In this document: one piece after another, positions 1 to 11,680 of the stretch
Position numbering within the stretch: the stretch's first letter is position 1
How the letters are laid out: each line of letters starts with the position of its first letter
Origin: Channallabes apus
Taxonomy: Eukaryota; Chordata; Actinopteri; Siluriformes; Clariidae
Assembly: GCA_030522415.1 (NCBI GenBank)
Contig: CM060109.1
Span: 22,740,661-22,804,660, forward strand
Direction: 5' to 3'
DNA: 64,000 nt
Notes under the pieces: generated by a model
Told to the model about the DNA's origin: nothing
The model's database searches: none
Seen by the model: only the letters and a program-made list of their open reading frames with translations
Made by a program: the position numbers and the translations under genes

Positions 1-720
1 GTGTTAGTATTTCTGAAAGGTTTCTAAAAATGATATTATACTTACACATAGCCTTGATGCAACAGATCTTTAAAGCGTGAAGGTTTAGTGCCAGAGGAAC
101 CATGTCCAAACAATCAAGAACTTCTACTTTAACATTTTGTTAATTTTTTTGAGTTTCTAAAATAAAACGTATTGCTCACAACATTTACTAATAGAACCTA
201 AAAGAAATGTCATGTGTAAGGTTAATGCCGATGAAACAAGTCTAATCATTCAACAGTATCAACTTCTAACTCTGATACAGTATGTTGTTAGATTTTGACG
301 ACAAAAAACTTTTTGTGTAATTAAATTTCCAGTCTAATTACGTTTAACTTAGGTGAAGAAATATTGTAATGTAAGACAAAACTTATGAGAAAGAGAAGAA
401 AAACAACTTTTACCTCAGATGTTTTTGTAAGAGTTTTCTGAAACGTTTCTAAAATGACATTATATTTACACCTAGCAATTGCAGCTAACCGAACTTTTCA
501 GCATGAAGGTTTAGTGACCGAAAGAAAAAGAAAAAACTCAAACCCTCAAGAACAACCCAAGAACATTTACTGATCTGTTTACTTCAGATCAGTTTTTGTT
601 AAGATTTTGAAGAAAATACTTTGTGTAACTCACATTACCGGTTATTTTGAGAGCATTCAGAGCTAACTCAACTTATATGTTAGGGTCTTTTGAAATATCC
701 AGAATAAAACTGTAAGGGTT
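1..720. repeat. Degenerate tandem-like AT-rich repeat
   Basis: Two stretches about 424 bases apart are recognisably related: the block from about 11 (TTCTGAAAGGTTTCTAAAAA) and the block from about 435 (TTCTGAAACGTTTCTAAAA), both followed by an ATTATA-TTACACM-TAGC segment and then by a GAAGGTTTAGTG segment. Later parts (near 290 and 590) also pair loosely, both containing ATTTTGA and CTTTKTGTGTAA. This suggests a diverged tandem duplication or the edge of a satellite array extending to the left of the window. No coding potential is visible. Confidence 0.4.
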
Positions 721-985
721 TATTCCTACCCCTGTGTGAATGTTTCCCTACAGCAGTGGTTCTCAAACTTTTTCTGTCATTCCCCACTTAAGGGGGTGAG
801 CGAATTTTCAAGCCCCACTTGTCAACAAAATAATAACGAAATCGGCCAAGTTTACTGTTTATTGAAATATCAATTCCTAAACCAATACGATCAAACACCA
901 CCAAGTTAAAAAAAGATAAAATACACATGCAATTGTTACAAGGCTTACGTTGTCACTTATCTTTGCATAATTGACCCCATGTTTA

Positions 986-1336
986 TTAGCTGCTCAGCAA
1001 TCGTTTGTAGTTTTTTTTGCACTGGCCAATTCTGTATGCAACTTTGAATGAAGCCATTTGTGCTTTGCTGCCCACTGATTCAGATGTTACCATGCGGTTA
1101 TCCTGCTGTCTGTATTCTGCCAGCTTTCTTTCAAAGACGTCCAGTGGTTTATTAACGTGACTGGAGTGTGTTGTCTCTAAGTGTCTTCCTAATTTGTTGG
1201 GTCTCATGCGGTCTGCTGCCGGCAGTTTAAGACACAAAACACACACGGGTCTCTCTTCTGCCCCCACCATCCCCACCATCCCCACCATGAACCCAAGCTC
1301 AAGATATGCTTCATTAGGGGTGGGCGATATAACCAA
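986..1336 (-). pseudogene. hAT transposase N-terminus, BED zinc finger (broken)
   Basis: The minus-strand frame encodes CVLCLKLPAADRMRPNKLGRH followed by a TTHSSH segment, i.e. a CxxC...HxxxxH BED-type zinc finger, and then a YRIGQCKKNYKRL segment. This order matches the start of hAT transposases of the ZBED5/SCAND3-like group, where the finger binds the transposon ends in the nucleus. The frame stops after about 116 residues, so dimerisation and RNase H-like catalytic parts are missing. Its first residues are translated from the inserted GGGGTGGGCGATATAACC sequence (about 1317-1333), so the natural start has been lost. Confidence 0.6.
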
Positions 1337-1475
1337 AATCTTCTATCAGAAGCTATTTTCTAACTCAATAACGATATATATCACAATATAGCAATTTGTA
1401 TCTGAAAATGCATAAATAAAAATCAAAACACAAAGAAATTGTTTTACATAATTTAATTTTTTTATGAAATTTTAT

Positions 1476-1751
1476 TTAAACTGTGAATTGCTGAGGTTTG
1501 CCGCATTTTTTTACTTTGGCCATATTCGATTTGTATTTCAGATGATAGAAAAGGTTTGACGTGTTTCCACCACTTGTTAAAACAGTGCACTTGCGTACCT
1601 TCCAAATCACGTTCATCTCATTCGTATCACTTTTCTTATACCCAAACCAATTCCACCCCACAGACGAGGCACCTTTTTTCTTTACAATCTCCTCGTTCTT
1701 GATTTCGTCACATGTAAGCAAACTCACTGCTGCTGCAGCGTCTTCTTCCAT
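1476..1751 (-). pseudogene. Second hAT BED-finger remnant (ZBED1-like)
   Basis: From the ATG at 1751 (minus strand) the frame reads an acidic start, then KKGASSVGWNWFGYKKSD and GGNTSNLFYHL, the hallmark of the ZBED1/hAT-Ac type BED finger. The first Cys pair expected before GGNTSNL is degraded (WKVRKC in place of a CxxC), so zinc binding is probably lost. The nearby GGGGTGGGCGATATAACC at 1317 resembles a hAT terminus, suggesting that this is the 3' part of a different hAT element inserted into the 754-2402 element. No partner terminus was found. Confidence 0.55.
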
Positions 1752-1893
1752 TGTCGAAGTGTATGTGAAGCCAAACACATCAAAAGTGGGACAAAACCGC
1801 GGCACCCGATTGGACCAAATATCTGCGCAAATACAGCGCAGCGCGACTATCTGGATAGCGCAGTGATGATCTGGTTTATTTGCGCAGCCCGGT

Positions 1894-2135
1894 GGATCGC
1901 GCAGCGCCGCTCGAATCACAAACCTGCGCGACCCCCTGTGTTTTATTTAAAAACAATTAATTTAAAATGTCAGGACTGTTTAATATTGTTTCCGCCCTGC
2001 CATGCCTGGATTGGACGTGCGCATCCCAGCGGGGTAAAATTTATTTTGATGGTCGGCGCGGTTTATTTCTGTCAGGGTCGCGCAGTGCTGCCCAGTGGGT
2101 CGCGCAGGTTTGTGATTCGAGCAGCGCTGCTCAAG
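1894..2135. repeat. Short inverted repeat, GC-rich arms
   Basis: The arm at about 1894-1934 and the arm at about 2097-2135 are reverse complements over about 33 bases with one mismatch (core GGTTTGTGATTCGAGC). About 160 bases separate them. Both arms are rich in GCGCAG motifs. It lies inside the 754-2402 hAT and may be the subterminal part of one of the nested elements. Confidence 0.7.
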
Positions 2136-2402
2136 TTTGTCCGACGTTAAACCATTATTGCTCCACTATGGTTCCACTTTTTCTCCCGGCCACCAACTGA
2201 TGTTATTTTAAATTTACTTGTATTAATGATCCATTTATTTGTGTCTGATTGTTTAGTTTTGAGCGTACGCTCTTCATTATCAATAAAGAAAAGCATGAAT
2301 TAGAATAGGTACTTTCCTGTTTTTCCTCCCGTTCATTGCGCCCCACCTGTCATGTCTGTATTCCCCACTAGTGGGGCGTGCCCCACACTTTGAGAACCAC
2401 TG

Positions 2403-4370
2403 CCCTACAGAGATATCAATACAACCCCCATGTGTGACCGGTTTGCCCCAAACTCTGCGCTGTGTTGTGAATTGAACGAGGCCGCACAACAAATATTCCA
2501 CAAGCCACTTTTATTATTATTATTATTATTATTATTATAAATGAATTAAAAACCAAATAAATAAAACTTCATGTTTGCTTATAACTCTGTGTTTGTGAGT
2601 CAAAACAGAATTTTAGCCATGGAGTTCAAACATACATACATAGTGTCACTTCCAAAGAAAACATGCGTTAAACAACCTCTATTTGTGCTTCCTTACAAAT
2701 AAACTGCATTTTTATCCCCAAAATATACATCTTCCTCGCAATAAACCAACTTTAACTAAACATTTTTTTATTTTTTAAGCTAGATCTCCGTCAGAACTCA
2801 CCTCTCTCCAGCTACGCTTACCGCGCGCGCACTGAAGGAGACCAGCCGAAACCGGAAGAAGAAGCGGTAACTCTTAAAAGGGGCCGGGTCCCATTTTTTT
2901 AGCAGTCACAAGCATAACCAAATATTTTAACACTAGTGCAAAACAATAAGATAAAAATAAATTAGCAATAAAATAATGATTTCCAGAGTATAAAAATATA
3001 AAAAATATGAAAGAAATAATAACCAAAAAGACAGATTTTGAGTTAAAATAAATGTAAATATAGTATCTGCTACACATGCATGGACATAAACACATATGCA
3101 CAGCACACACACACAAACACACACACACACACCCGCACCTGGCGTAAACATTTTCTAAACAATGCTATTAAACATTAGCCCCATCTCCCCATGAAAAATA
3201 TCTGGTCAAACTTTTATTACATCCTAATCTGATAATGGATGTTAACTAACACCCCTGTGCCATTACAAGGCCTGCTATGACAACCAGAAAACAGATTTAT
3301 TCTCTTCAAGAAAAGTATAGGACCAGGTTTTTAACACATGGTCCTCGTGTGTATATGCAAAACCAGCTAGACTTTTAACCGATCTGTTGGATCAGTTCAG
3401 CATGTAATTCCTAACAAAATGATCATGGCACACAGTGAACTGATGATTCACGGAGCAGCTTTTTGTTTTCTTCCATTACATTATTACTAATCACTACACA
3501 CACGGTCACCCCAGCTCTAGTCTTAGGGAACTTTTTAAAAGACAAAATAGGCACAGTCCTACCTAAAAAAAATGTGGATAAAACAACAAATTTAGATGAG
3601 CACTCAAAAAATAAACACATTTTATGACTAAGCTGAAGAGGCGGAGGAGGGGTTTCGTCACGCGCAGATCCGGCCAATCACAAGGTCCGGGAGGAAACCC
3701 GTTTGATTCGCCTTTCACAAACTCAAACTCAGCGCGCATCCCGCACCAGACAAGACTTCGCTGCTCACGCGCTACACGCTCATGACATCGGACAAACTCA
3801 TACGCGGCGAAACCGTTTACGCGCGGACCTCGCTTTTGTCTCTTGTATTTTTTCTCGAGGGTATGCGCGCAACAACACCGTTTTTAGTCGTATCATCGAG
3901 ACCAATTTACTTCTTCTTCTTCAACGACTCGGGGCTCTTGCCCTCTGGTAACGTTTATTCTTCTTCTCTTTAAAAGTAACTTAAAACTAACAAGTTCGGT
4001 AGTCCTCAGTCATTCAAAGTGCTCCAAGTTTTTACCAAAGTGACTAAATGTTTCACTGTTCTCCCCCTCTGTAATAAATACATTCTCCCTGTCTTAATAG
4101 TTACGCACAAACACCTTGAAATGAGTCCCCTCACCAAGCATATTCTTCAAATAAAACACACTGAACAAATTCTTACAATAAATAAATGAAATAAATATAT
4201 ATATAAATAAATATGTATATAAATGAATGAATGCAACGATGTCTAACGCATAAACATCCTAACCCCTCCCTTTTTTACCGAACTTTCCCGGTCCTAAAGG
4301 TCATCCAAAGGTCAACTAAAAGGTCATAAAAAAGCACTTAAGGGGCAATAAAACTGTCAAAATCGAGTTT
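2403..4370. other. Intergenic stretch, no gene recognised
   Basis: After the hAT target duplication this stretch contains a (TTA)n run at about 2510-2538 and a (CA)n run at about 3103-3132. About 2780-2880 is GC-rich and holds a CCGGAAGAAGAAG motif on the plus strand. The short frames here (for example 2874-3128 and 3423-3677) have no recognisable domains and are low-complexity or AC-repeat translations. The part from about 4190 to 4230 is AT-rich (AAATAAATATATA). Confidence 0.5.
3640..3960 (+). promoter_or_regulatory. CpG-rich block with CCAAT motif
   Basis: Compared with its AT-rich surroundings, this block is dense in CG dinucleotides (ACGCGC, GCGCGC, TACGCGGCG) and carries GGCCAATCAC, a CCAAT-box core, near its start. 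It lies about 0.6-0.9 kb upstream of the L2 ORF1. It could be the L2 5' untranslated promoter region, or an unrelated CpG island. No coding frame is supported. Confidence 0.3.
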
Positions 4371-4575
4371 GACGAAAGCTTGTTAGGATACATTTTCGCG
4401 AGGGGCAGAGCTGCGCATTAACTGTTCAGAACGGGCCAGGTCGTGATACCGTGACACTCCGTGTGATCGAACAATATTAATAGCAACTAGCTTTTACATC
4501 TTCATCCTATTTGGCTTCGCCTTTTTTTCTGCAATTTTTGGAGAACGCGCGAGTTCCTTCATCTAAGAACAACAA

Positions 4576-6159
4576 ATGGAATTCAGCTCCAAACAACTAA
4601 AACTCCGACACAGAGGTACGTTATCATCCATTCAGATCGTTCAGTGTGTAGAGTGCAGGATGTTTAGACATTCTTCCTCCATCATTAGTGATAATTTTAT
4701 TTGTGATAGGTGTGTGTTAGTGAGCACTCTGACGGAGAAGATATCAGCGTTAAAGGAGCGCATCCAGACTTTAGATAGGGTTAGAGAGTGTGAAAGCAGC
4801 ATTATTCCTGTAGCGGACAGTCTGGGTGCCACAGGCGGAGATAAACAGCCCCCGACTCCGGCATTAGAGCCCTCACAGCAGGGCGAGTGGGTGACGACTC
4901 GGCGGCATACTCGTTCAGCGAAAGCTAACGTTAAGGCTAGCCCACCGGAGCACACCTCCTCTGCGCTCCACGTGTCCAACAGGTTTGCTCTCTTCAGTGC
5001 TACACCCACTGAGAAACCTGAAAGAGCTCTGGTTATAGGACACTCTATACTGAGGCACGTGACATTAGCTAGACCTTTAGGGGCGCCAGCGGCAGTGGTT
5101 AGGTGTATCCCGGGAACCAGAGCACCGGACATAGCAGGTAATCTTAGGGCTCTAGGACAGCACAGGTTCTCTAAGATAGGGGTACATGCTGGAGCTAATG
5201 ATATACGCCTTCGTCAGTCTGAGGTTAGTAAGAGTAACTTTACAGAGGTGTTTAAATTAGCGAAGGCGATGTCCGATGAAGTAGTATACTCTGGTTCCAT
5301 CCCAATGAGACGTGGCGACATAGCTTACAGCAGGTTATGGTCGCTGAACCGCTGGATGTCCAGGTGGTGCTCCGAAAATAATGTGGGCTACATAGACAAT
5401 TGGAAGACCTTTGAGGGCAAAGCTGGCCTGTTAGGGCGGGACGGTGTCCATCCCACTCGGGAAGGTGCTGCTCTCATTTCCTGTATTATAGCACATAGTC
5501 TCAGTAGAGCCCAGGCCAGGGAGCAGACAGACAGGCTAAACCAACCGTCTGCTAGCTGCATAGAATCGTCACTCAGGGTTCACCATATTGAGACTGTGCC
5601 TGTTCCCCGATCTAAGCAAAATTGTAGAAAGACTCAGAAAGTCTGTTTTAATAATTTAATTAACATAAAGACCACAAACTCGGATCATACTGAATGCTCA
5701 GCCGGCACCTCTGATCTGAAGCTAGGACTGTTAAATATTAGATCTCTCGCATCAAAAGCGGTTATTGTTAATGAAATTATCACAGATCAGGCATTTGATA
5801 TACTCTGTTTAACTGAAACATGAGTTAAACAGGACGAGTATGTAGCTCTAAATGAAGCTAGTCCTCCTGGATACAGCTACATACACCAGTCTCGGTTAAC
5901 TGGTAGAGGAGGGGGCGTCGCAGTTATTTACAATGATAATCTGTCTATCGTACAAAAACACAGACACAAATTGAATTCATTTGAAATTCTTTATAGTAAC
6001 ATAAGTGTATTTAAGTATATTAAGTCAGCTCAGTCGATTCCACTAATTATAATTTACAGACCTCCAGGGCCATATTCTGAATTTCTTAGTGAATTTGCGG
6101 ATTTCATCTCAAACCTAGTCATTTCTGTAGACAAAGTGTTAACTCGATCAGGCGACTGA
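4576..6159 (+). pseudogene. L2 ORF1 (zinc finger, SGNH esterase) plus endonuclease start
   Basis: From ATG 4576, residues 24-46 hold two CxxC pairs (CVEC, CDRC), a PHD-like zinc finger, followed by a short coiled coil to about residue 72. Residues 150-310 form an SGNH-type esterase: the nucleophile block is GHS (Ser156; the family norm is GDS), then GAND at 206-209 and the DGVHP block at 289-293. Esterase ORF1 proteins are known in L2/CR1 elements, where they probably act in the RNP on membranes or lipids. From about residue 382 the same frame continues into an endonuclease (LLNIRSL, CLTET). A TGA at 5821-5823 replaces the Trp that normally follows LTET. The frame then continues to about 6150, after which the endonuclease C-terminus is missing. 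Confidence 0.8.
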
Positions 6160-6179
6160 ATATTTTGAGTCGACATTTT

Positions 6180-8180
6180 GTTGTACCTTAGATAATGTAG
6201 CTCCAGCTAAAAGAACTCGCTCCCTGGTATAACGATCACACGCGCACTTTAAAACAGACCGCTGGGAAATTAGAGCGTAAATGGCATCAAACTAAATTGT
6301 TAGTATTTCAAATAGCATGGAAAGAGAGCATACTGAACTATAGGAAAGCTCTTAGTGTAGCTAGATCAACGTATCTCTCCATTCTTATAGAAGAAAATAA
6401 AAATAATCCTAGATTTTTATTTAATACCGTAGCGAAATTAACCAGAAATAAGACCACTACAGAAATATCTACAACATCATGCAATAGTGAAGACTTCATG
6501 AACTTTTTTAATAATAAAATTGTAAATATCAGGCATAAAATTGAGGCTTTGAAACCGAACAATGTAATTGATACAGATGTTAACCTAGCCATGTCAGATT
6601 CAAACCTAGAATACTTTATTCCTCTTGAAGAGAATGAACTAATTTCACTCATCTCTTCTGCAAATTCATCAACCTGTATATTAGATCCTATACCGACACA
6701 TTTTCTTAAACAGATAGTACCAGTAATAACAGAACCGCTGTTGAGAATAATTAATTCCTCACTCAGCATTGATTATGTTCCAAAATCTTTTAAATTAGCA
6801 GTTATCAAACCAATAATTAAGAAACCTGACCTCGACCCCTGTCAGCTGTCCAACTACAGGCCAATATCAAACCTCCCCTTTATCTCTAAGATTCTGGAAA
6901 AGATAGTAGCGGAGCAGCTATGCTCATATCTACATAGAAATGGCATACATGAACTGTATCAGTCAGGATTTAGGCCTCACCACAGCACAGAAACAGCACT
7001 CGTTAAAGTAGTAAATGACCTCCTATTGGCCTCTGATCAGGGTTGTGTAACTATGCTTGTATTACTCGACCTCAGTGCAGCTTTTGACACTATTGATCAT
7101 GCTATTCTTCTTCACAGATTAGAAAATGTAGTAGGAATTAAGGGTACAGCCCTCTCCTGGCTCAGATCCTATTTGACCGATCGTTATCAGTATGTAGACT
7201 TAAATGGTGATTATTCTGCATGTTCTCTAGTGGAGTTTGGCGTTCCGCAGGGTTCAGTTTTAGGCCCACTGCTTTTTTCCCTTTACATGCTTCCTCTGGG
7301 CAACATAATCCGTAAGCATGGTATTAGTTTTCATTGTTATGCTGACGACACACAGCTATACGTCTCAACAAAACCTGATGAGAAAAACCATCTTACTAAA
7401 GTTGAGCAATGTGTGCAGGACATAAGAAATTGGATGCAAATTAACTTCCTTCTGCTTAATCCGGATAAGACAGAAGTTCTAGTCATAGGACCGCATACAG
7501 CTAGAAGTAAAATCTTAGATCACACCGTAACTTTAGATGGCCTTTCTGTTCCGTCAAGTGCAACAGTAAAAGACCTCGCCGTGATTATAGATTCCAGCCT
7601 TTCATTTGAAGCTCATGTAGATAATATCACCAGGATAGCATTCTTTCACCTCAGAAATATTGCCAAAATAAGAAATATATTGTCGCTAAACGATGCAGAA
7701 AAACTAGTTCATGCTTTTATCACTGCTAGGTTGGACTATTGTAATGCCTTACTGTCTGGCTGTTCAGTTAGGTGCATAAGCAAGCTTCAGCTAGTCCAGA
7801 ATGCAGCAGCGAGAGTCCTCACTAGAACCAGAAGATATGAGCACATCACCCCTATCCTATCTTCACTGCATTGGCTCCCTGTGAAATTTCGCATTGATTT
7901 TAAAATACTACTATTGACATATAAGGCATTAAATGGTCTCGCGCCGCAGTATCTGAGCGAACTGCTAGTGTCTTACGATCCGCCACGCCTACTTCGGTCA
8001 AAGGATGCAGGCTGCTTATCAGTACCGCGTATTATGAAAACTACAGCTGGGGGCAGAGCTTTTTCTTACAAAGCCCCAAAATTATGGAATAGTCTTCCAA
8101 ATAGTGTTCGGGACTCAGACACAGTCTCAGTGTTTAAGTCTAGGCTCAAAACCTATTTATTTAGCCAAGCATTTTTATAA
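6180..8180 (+). pseudogene. L2 reverse transcriptase (ORF2 C-terminal part)
   Basis: A long open frame (over 620 codons) encodes the RT domain: [32 protein letters not shown], the A-box [13 protein letters not shown] (Asp at about 7068), the B-box [13 protein letters not shown] and the catalytic YADD at 7338-7349. The C-terminal LINE region with HWLPVKFRI and [13 protein letters not shown] follows. The frame is open upstream of 6297 as well, reaching the deletion point near 6180, so the apparent start is not biological. All visible RT catalytic residues are kept. The protein would lack the endonuclease, so autonomous transposition is not expected. Confidence 0.85.
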
Positions 8181-8964
8181 ATAGATTTGCCATAAGGTAA
8201 AGGAGCAGATCTGGGGGACTCATGGACGTAGAGTATTATGGTGAACTGGTATGTTTAGATGCTGTCTTCCTCAGTCTCATTTGATCACTCAGGTTTGTTG
8301 ATGGTGAGCTGATTGTTTGCTTTACATCTCAGGGAGCCCTCATGTTTGTGTTTCCTTCTGGCTCTCCCTTTTACTGTAGTTATGCTGTCATAGTTAGTCC
8401 TGCCGGAGTCCCTGCTTGCACTCTACAGTAAATATACATTCACATTAGACATTGTGACTGTGACAATACCTAATTGCAATCTACTTAGAAGATGGTTCTG
8501 GCCTCGACTGGTGTTGTCAGCTATTTCTCTGAGGACTTGACAATTCAATAGTTCAGGACTGGAACTTTCTACAAGTCTATCTGAGTCTCGAATAACTACT
8601 GGACTCCATTTTACATCAACTATTATAACATCAATTAACATCAACTATTATAGCTGAACCTAACACTTAACACTGTATAAATGCAGATCATTTCCTGCTA
8701 TCTGTTTCACCCAGATGAGGATGGGTTCCCTATCGAGTCTGGTTCCTCTCAAGGTTTCTTCCTATTACCATCTCAGGGAGTTTTTCCTTGCCACTGTCGC
8801 CCTCGGGCTTGCTCACCAGGGACTATCTGAACATTTAGATTCATACACATTCACATTCCATACAAACTTAAATAATTCTATTGATTGTGTAAAGCTGTTT
8901 TGAGACAATGTCAATTGTTAAAAGCACTATACAAATAAAACTGAATTGAATTGAAAATTGAATT
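8181..8964 (+). other. L2 3' untranslated region and tail
   Basis: This is non-coding L2 sequence shared with the two truncated copies: GGAGCAGATCTGGGGGACTC just after the stop, GTTTCTTCCTATTACCATCT near 8752 and AAGCTGTTTTGAGACAATG near 8892. It ends in GAATTGAATTGAA, a short microsatellite-like tail typical of L2 rather than a poly(A). Relative to the 51-kb copy, the sequence corresponding to 51150-51394 is absent; the junction lies at an ATCT present on both sides of the missing block. Confidence 0.8.
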
Positions 8965-8965
8965 A

Positions 8966-11020
8966 GGCCGATGATTGTAGTGTCATCTGCAAATTTCAGG
9001 AGCTTGACAGTGGGGTCTGTGGAGGTGCAGTCGTTGGTGTAGATGGAGAAGAGCAGTGGGGAGAGAACGCATCCCTGAGGGGCTCCAGTATTGGTGGTGT
9101 GACTGTTGGACATGAATTTTCCCAGTTTCACTAGCTGCTGCCTGTCTGTCAGAAAGCTGGTGATCCAGTGACAGATAGAGCTACTGTAGGAACAGAGAGC
9201 TGGTTTAATTTGGTCTGAAGCAGTGCTGGGATGATCGTATTAAAAGCTGATGAAAAGTCTATAAACAAGACCCTTGCATAAGCCCCTGAGTTTGTCCAGA
9301 TGTCGAAGGATGAAGTGCAGTCCCATATTGACTGCATCATCAACAGACCTGTTTGCTCTATAAGCAAACTGCAGGGGGTCCAGTAAGGGTCCTGTGATGT
9401 CCCTCAGATAGGCCAACACCAGTCTTTCAAATGACTTCATGACCACAGATGTTAGGGCGACTGGTCTGTAGTCATTAAGTCCTGTAATTTTAGTTTTTTT
9501 TGGAATGGGGATGATTGTGGAACATTTAAAGCACAAAGGCACTTCACATTGTTCCAGTGATCTGTTGAAGATCTGTGTGAAAATGGGCGCCAGCTGGTCA
9601 GCACAGGATTTCAGACAGGCTGGTGTCACGCCGTCTGGGCCTGGAGCTTTCCTTCTCTTTTGTTTCAGAAAGATCTGGCGAACATCCTTTTCACAGACCT
9701 GGAGTGCAGGGGGGGGGAAGAGAGGGTGGTTGTCAGAGGTGATAATGGTGGTGTAGAAAGAGGGTCAGGACAGGAGTGTGGTGTGAGACTGAGAGTTTCA
9801 AATCTACAATAGAACTCATTCAGGTCATCAACCAGTTGTTGATTCCCTACAGAGTTGGGGGATGGCGTCTTGTAGTTAGTGATGGTTTTCAGGCCTTTCC
9901 ACACTGAAGCAGGGTCGTTTGCAGAAAACTGATTTTCCAGTTTTTCAGAGTAGCTCCTCTTAGCTGCTCTGATCGCCCTTGTTAGTGTGTTCCTGGCCTG
10001 GTTGTACAAGATCCTGTCCCCACTCCTGTAGGCATCCTCTTTGGCCTGACGAAGCTGTCTGAGTTTTGCTGTAAACCATGGTTTGTCATTGTTATATGTT
10101 AAAAATGTCCTGATAGGGATGCACATGTCCTCACAGAAACTGATGTAGGATGTTACAGAATCTGTGAGCTCATCCAGATTGGTGGCAGCAGCTTCAAAAA
10201 CACTCCAATCAGTGCAGTCAAAACAGGCCTGTAATTCCTGTTCTGCTTCACTGGTCCATCTCTTTACTGTCCTTACTACAGGCTTAGCAGATTTAAGCTT
10301 TTGCCTATAGGTTGGGAGAAGATGAACCAGGCAGTGGTCAGAAAGTCCTAAAGCTCCTCTGGGGACGGAGCGATATGCATCCTTTATTGTGGTGTAGCAG
10401 TGATCCAAAGTATTTTTGTCTCTGGTGGGGCATGTAATGTGCTGTTTGTATTTAGGCAGTTCAAGTTTGAGGTTTGCTTTATTAAAATCCCCAAGTATAA
10501 TTATAAGAGAGTCCGGGTGTTGTTGCTCCGTGTCTGTGATCTGAGCAGCCAGCTGTTGCAATGCTGCGTTCACACACGCTTGTGGAGGGATTCACTCACA
10601 AGAATGAACCAGGTAAACTCCCGTGGCGAATAGAAAGGCTTGCAGGTGATGAAATATGCCTCTAGATCAAAACAGCACATCTTCAATGGTGTCACATTTG
10701 TACACCAACTTTCGTTGATGTAAAAGCATGTCCCACCGCCTCGCGATTTCCCAGTCGCGATCCGCTCTGAACAGCTGGAAACCCGGCAGGTGTAGCGCAT
10801 TGTCTGGGATGGCTTCATTTAGCCAGGTTTCCGTGAAACACAGCGCGGCAGAGTTTGAAAAGTCCTTATTTTTCCTGGTGAGCAGGAAAATTTCGTCCAT
10901 TTTGTTGGGTAGAGAGCGGAGATTCGCTAGATGTATACTCGGCAGCGCAGTTCTAAAGCGGCGCTGTCGGGGCTTGACGAGGACACCGGCTCTCTTCCCT
11001 CGCCTGCGCTTCTTAAAGCA
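8966..11020 (-). pseudogene. Rex-Babar LINE remnant, endonuclease and RT
   Basis: Read on the minus strand, the remnant starts near 11010 (ANLRSLPNKMDEIFLL, the endonuclease N-terminus), continues through FTETWLNEAIPDN, then IIILGDFNKANLK and GLSDHCLVH (endonuclease metal and His motifs), a linker with KRSYSEKLE, and RT motifs LNDYRPVALTSVVMKSFERL, GAPQGCVLSPLLFSIYTND and KFADDTTIIG near 8979-8990. The GAPQGCVLSPLLF and FADDT forms are those of Rex-Babar elements. The reading frame shifts several times. The copy stops just after the FADD box, directly abutting the L2 tail at 8964, so its 3' third is missing. Confidence 0.8.
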
Positions 11021-11208
11021 TTTAAACAGTGCAGCTGCTCCGCAAAACGTTCAGTTCAGTAAAACGTTTGAAAAATCGAAAACTGGTTGAAAATTGTGTG
11101 ATGTGTCCTGCTGAACGTTCAGCAGTTCATCCCTGGTATAAGTTATTACATTTGAGAAACAAAAAACAGGACAAACTAACAAAAACAGTAAGACAAATGG
11201 AGAGCTCC

Positions 11209-11566
11209 ACTTTTGTATATATTTGTATTTAATTAGTTATTGAGTGGCTTAGTAAGGAGTCGACGTCATTTTGTTTGCACTTTGTTTTTTCTTGGTTTGT
11301 GGTTAGTTAGGGAGTTGAGGGAAGAACTTTGTATTTCTGTTTCTTTATTTTCGGTGCAGGTTAGTTGTGTCACATTGGTATTAGATAGAGGTAATTTTGT
11401 TTATTGCTTTGGCCTTGTTGGCTTCTGAAGCTTACAGCCACCCTTTTGGGATTTGCTTATTCACCTTATTGTAAATAAACACTAAGCAAACGCACTTTTG
11501 GTCTCACCCCCTTCTTTCTTTTTTTTCCCACTCCTGTTACGGCCCGACCTAGACCGGGGCGTAACA
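11209..11566 (+). repeat. Gypsy A 5' LTR, truncated
   Basis: It matches the last 353 or so bases of the 611-bp LTR at 45359-45969 nearly base for base (ACTTTTGTATATATTTGTAT ... GACCGGGGCGTAACA). The first roughly 258 bases are absent, and the sequence left of 11209 is unrelated. A TTGTAAATAAACACTAAGC segment holds a polyadenylation signal (AATAAA). Confidence 0.85.
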
Positions 11567-11570
11567 GAAT

Positions 11571-11584
11571 TGGGGGCTCGTCCG
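11571..11584 (+). other. Primer binding site, tRNA-Pro type
   Basis: TGGGGGCTCGTCCG lies four bases after the LTR end. It equals the first 14 bases of the primer binding site complementary to the 3' end of tRNA-Pro used by many retroelements; the following four bases (TTGC) differ from the usual GGAT. Confidence 0.75.
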
Positions 11585-11680
11585 TTGCTTTTCCTCGCTC
11601 CGTCCCGTTTGTTTCAGTGTGCCTGTGTTTGTCTGGCGGCATTTGTCTTTGTGGTAGGGGAGTGATTGTTCTTCTTAGAT

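Larger units (their letters stand above)
754..2402 (-). mobile_element. hAT DNA transposon derivative with 8-bp TSD
   Basis: The left end CAGTGGTTCTCAAACTTT and the right end AAAGTGT-type sequence finishing in TTTGAGAACCACTG are inverted copies of each other, typical of hAT (Charlie-like) elements. The element is flanked by a perfect 8-bp direct repeat, CCCTACAG at 746-753 and again at 2403-2410, the length expected for hAT. At 1649 bp it is too short for a full transposase gene. It keeps only a BED-finger start (986-1336, minus) and appears to have received a second hAT piece from about 1315. It is therefore a non-autonomous, internally rearranged copy. Confidence 0.9.
4370..8964 (+). mobile_element. 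L2 non-LTR retrotransposon, near full length (copy 1)
   Basis: The element encodes an esterase-type ORF1, an apurinic endonuclease remnant and an L2-type reverse transcriptase. It ends in the characteristic fish L2 3' end: AAAGCTGTTTTGAGACAATG, then a short run of GAATTGAATTGAA. The 3' end is firm; the 5' end is uncertain and is placed before the GC-rich leader that precedes ORF1. Two 5'-truncated relatives lie at 45970-48600 and 50465-51872. This copy lacks about 245 bases of CT-rich 3' untranslated sequence that both others keep. It is disabled by a nonsense codon and by loss of the endonuclease C-terminus. Confidence 0.85.
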
